Of a stretch of DNA of 64,000 nucleotides, positions 61,822-64,000 are shown piece after piece. Source of the stretch: Leptospira sanjuanensis (GTDB taxonomy: Bacteria; Spirochaetota; Leptospiria; Leptospirales; Leptospiraceae); assembly GCF_022267375.1 (NCBI RefSeq), contig NZ_JAIZBH010000001.1:682001-746000 (forward strand), in the 5' to 3' direction. Each line of letters starts with the position of its first letter. Positions within the stretch are counted from its first letter, which is position 1. Both the position numbers and the translations under genes were made by a program. The notes under the pieces are model-generated. The model was not told where the DNA came from. It saw nothing but the letters and a program-made list of their open reading frames with translations, and made no database searches.

Positions 61822-64000
61822 ATGCGTTTTAAAATACCCAACTTTTTAAAGATTCCGGTTGTTTCGGATGCCGAGAAAGACTTCTCCGTACGTTTGCTCT
61901 ACGGAATCATGCTGGCTTGTTTGACGATCGCTTTGGGTTATCGGGTCTTGCATCCGATTTTAGCGGAAAAACCGAAGGCCGTATATATCGCTCCGTTTTT
62001 GATCAGCGTGGCTGTCGTGATCTGTCACATGATCGCGAAAAGCGGAAGAATTCTTTTGGCGTCTCACGTTCTCGTCGGGATCGAATGGATCGCGGCCTTT
62101 TCCCTGATGCTTCGGGAAGGAGCGACACAAACCGTCGCCTTTCCCTTTTGTCTGATTTTAATCCTGAGTTCGGCCTTGCTTTTGGGAATGCGGGCCGCGT
62201 ATATTTATACGTTTTTGTCCATTGTCTTCAGCGTTGCGATCACGTATCTCGTGCAAAACGGAACCGTCAAACCTCCCGAGTCGCCGGGCGGTCCTTGGTC
62301 CGCGATCCTCGGAGAAATTTCCGCCTTTCTGCTCGTAGCGATTCTGATGCGATATACTTTGGACGGATTTAGAAAGATAAAATCCGAATCGTCCGAAATT
62401 CAACGTTATGCGAAATTGGGAGGCTGGAGTTTGGATACGAAAACTCTCGAACTCACACTGACCAAGGAATTTCAATATCTTCTCGGATACGAAAACGCAA
62501 AAGAATCGATAACACTTCCTTTATCCGTTTATATGGAGACGTATGTAGCGAACGAAACGGAAAAAAATCGGATTCTAAACGCTTTTTCCGAAAGTTTAAA
62601 GAAAAAGGACGAGCCCGATTTTTCCGTAGAGCTGACATATCAAGTCCGGAGGATAAACGGAGAAGGACGTTTTCTTTCCTTTCGAGGACAATTTCGCGAT
62701 TCCATAGTCGCATTCGGAACGGCGCAGGACATCACCGAAAAACATCTCGCGGAAGAAGCGCTCCGGCCCACGCAGGAAATCTATTCGAAAGTGTTTACTC
62801 TGAGTCCGATCGCTACTTCCATTTCCACCGCGGACGACGGCAAATATCTCGAAGTCAACGACAGCTTCTTAAAACTTTTCGGTTATACGAGAGAGGAAGT
62901 GATCGGAAAGACGAGTGTGGACTTGAAAATTTGGCCCGATCCGATCCTAAGAAAACAATATTTGGAAAAGATGATCCGGCAGGGGATCGTAGTCGACGAG
63001 GAAGTAATTCTTCAAGGGAAGAATGGTAAGGTCGTTCACACTGAATGTTACAGCGCGTTTGCGGAGATCAACGGAAAACTCTGCGCGATCAATCTCGTAA
63101 AAGATCTTTCGGAAAAGAAGGAAGCGGAATCTCTTCGAAGATTGAACCGGGAAATTTCCGATCAAAACGAGCTGATCGAAAAACAAAAACAGGAACTCGA
63201 GGGAATTCTCCGGGACTTAAAAAAAACGCAGAACCAATTGATCATCTCGGAGAAGATGGCCGCCTTAGGACAGTTAGTCGCAGGGATCGCGCACGAGATC
63301 AACAATCCGATCGGAGTCATCAAGGCGGCAAACGACTCGATCCAGAATTACTTCGAACGTTCCACGGATCGAATGACCCGTGTTTCGGGAATTCTCCGCG
63401 ACTTAAACAAATCGGTGTTAGACGAACTTTATCTTTTTCTGAAAAAGGGAAAAGAGGATCGGGAGATCGTTTCGCCGAAAGAGGCGCGGGTAAGAATCAA
63501 GGAATTGGAAATCAAACTCAAAACGAAAGGATTCGAAAATCCGCATTCTTCGGCTCAGGATTTGGTGGAATCCGGATTGGAGAATTCTCCCGACGAATTT
63601 CCGAATCTGTTTTCGGACAAGAACGCGCAAACCCTCCTGCACTTTGCAATCGAGGAAATCCAAGCGGCCCAAAGTTCCAAGCTGATCGACATGTCCGTGA
63701 ATCGGACTTCCAAGGTCGTTTACGCGCTCCGAAAGTTCACGCACTGGAGTGGTGAGGGAGTCAAAACCCCGGTCGTTCTAGCGGAAAGCATAGAAACGGT
63801 TCTTACGATCTATCAGAATCAACTCAAAGTGGGAGTGGAAATACATAGGGAATACGAGAACGTTCCGCCTATTCAAGGTTATGCGGACGATCTGATTCAC
63901 GTCTGGACGAATCTGGTTTATAACGCGGCTCAAGCGATGTCCTTTAAGGGAAGTATGACGATCGGAATCGCGCGCAAAGGAGATAACGACGTGGAAATCT
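61822..64000 (+). CDS. Membrane histidine kinase with two PAS domains (3' truncated by the window)
   Basis: The frame is open from ATG 61822 to the window end (726 codons visible). It begins with about six membrane helices (residues 24-185: LLYGIMLACLTIALGYRVL and on), then a PAS-like domain (YAKLGGWSLDTKTLELTLT), a second PAS (IYSKVFTLSPIATSISTADDG), a coiled coil and HisKA with His491 (GIAHEINNPIGVI). The start of the HATPase domain is seen (VWTNLVYNAAQAM). Like the kinase at 41373 it carries a long charged insert between the H box and the ATPase domain. No ribosome site is strong; GAAAAG lies directly ahead. Confidence 0.88.
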   Translation, partial: MRFKIPNFLKIPVVSDAEKDFSVRLLYGIMLACLTIALGYRVLHPILAEKPKAVYIAPFLISVAVVICHMIAKSGRILLASHVLVGIEWIAAFSLMLREGATQTVAFPFCLILILSSALLLGMRAAYIYTFLSIVFSVAITYLVQNGTVKPPESPGGPWSAILGEISAFLLVAILMRYTLDGFRKIKSESSEIQRYAKLGGWSLDTKTLELTLTKEFQYLLGYENAKESITLPLSVYMETYVANETEKNRILNAFSESLKKKDEPDFSVELTYQVRRINGEGRFLSFRGQFRDSIVAFGTAQDITEKHLAEEALRPTQEIYSKVFTLSPIATSISTADDGKYLEVNDSFLKLFGYTREEVIGKTSVDLKIWPDPILRKQYLEKMIRQGIVVDEEVILQGKNGKVVHTECYSAFAEINGKLCAINLVKDLSEKKEAESLRRLNREISDQNELIEKQKQELEGILRDLKKTQNQLIISEKMAALGQLVAGIAHEINNPIGVIKAANDSIQNYFERSTDRMTRVSGILRDLNKSVLDELYLFLKKGKEDREIVSPKEARVRIKELEIKLKTKGFENPHSSAQDLVESGLENSPDEFPNLFSDKNAQTLLHFAIEEIQAAQSSKLIDMSVNRTSKVVYALRKFTHWSGEGVKTPVVLAESIETVLTIYQNQLKVGVEIHREYENVPPIQGYADDLIHVWTNLVYNAAQAMSFKGSMTIGIARKGDNDVEI

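Overview
The window reads as a Leptospira chromosome segment. The evidence is the giant TIGR04388-type protein family (which I know as Leptospira-restricted), the many lipoprotein signal peptides with relaxed lipoboxes, the large multi-PAS histidine kinases and the overall gene style. Base composition is moderate rather than strongly AT-rich, so I would not name a species.

Bases 1 to about 34,100 are a tandem array of polymorphic-toxin cassettes. Each cassette has the same order: a 5'-truncated C-terminal part of a TIGR04388-type giant protein, containing a Hint autoprotease (Cys at the start, His-Asn at the end) followed by a variable passenger; then one or more exported immunity candidates; then a nearly invariant 69-residue small protein; then a conserved spacer of about 415 bp that leads into the next truncated toxin. 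Five cassettes (A 1127-6823, B 7275-12093, C 12539-19581, D 20032-24353, E 24803-29063) carry passengers. Their last domains differ in sequence, but all show a Cys...His...Asp order resembling papain/C39-like cysteine peptidases. All the immunity candidates carry signal peptides, lipoboxes or an N-terminal membrane anchor, which suggests that the toxins act outside the cytoplasm. A and B are a 6,148-bp-offset duplication that differs in a few short patches, matched by divergence in the middle of their immunity lipoproteins. The array ends in an IS3-like transposase with an in-frame stop (29370 to about 30800), two genes (an unknown helical protein and a DUF1016_N/staphylococcal-nuclease-like fusion), one more spacer, and a TIGR04388 fragment cut off by a remnant IS end (33184-34105).

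Bases 34,106-34,990 are a junction zone. It has degenerate repeats and two partial copies of the 3' end of a tRNA-Tyr gene, followed by intact tRNA-Tyr(GUA) and tRNA-Thr(UGU) on the minus strand. This marks the boundary between the accessory array and ordinary chromosome.

From 35,100 to the end the genes are conventional: a transketolase N-terminal subunit, a SirB1-like protein, a polyprenyl diphosphate synthase, an AHSA1/SRPBCC protein, a repeat-bearing lipoprotein, a membrane histidine kinase with a stand-alone response regulator, an MBL-fold hydrolase, a minus-strand operon (possible lipase-chaperone-like protein, Lnt, YprB-like exonuclease), a PdxB-like dehydrogenase, an AraC regulator, a long-chain acyl-CoA ligase, a minus-strand DNA-repair operon (AlkD-like, SPL-like radical SAM, Fpg/Nei-like), a thioesterase-MarR pair with a palindromic operator, and two divergent PAS-rich histidine kinases, the second cut by the window end.
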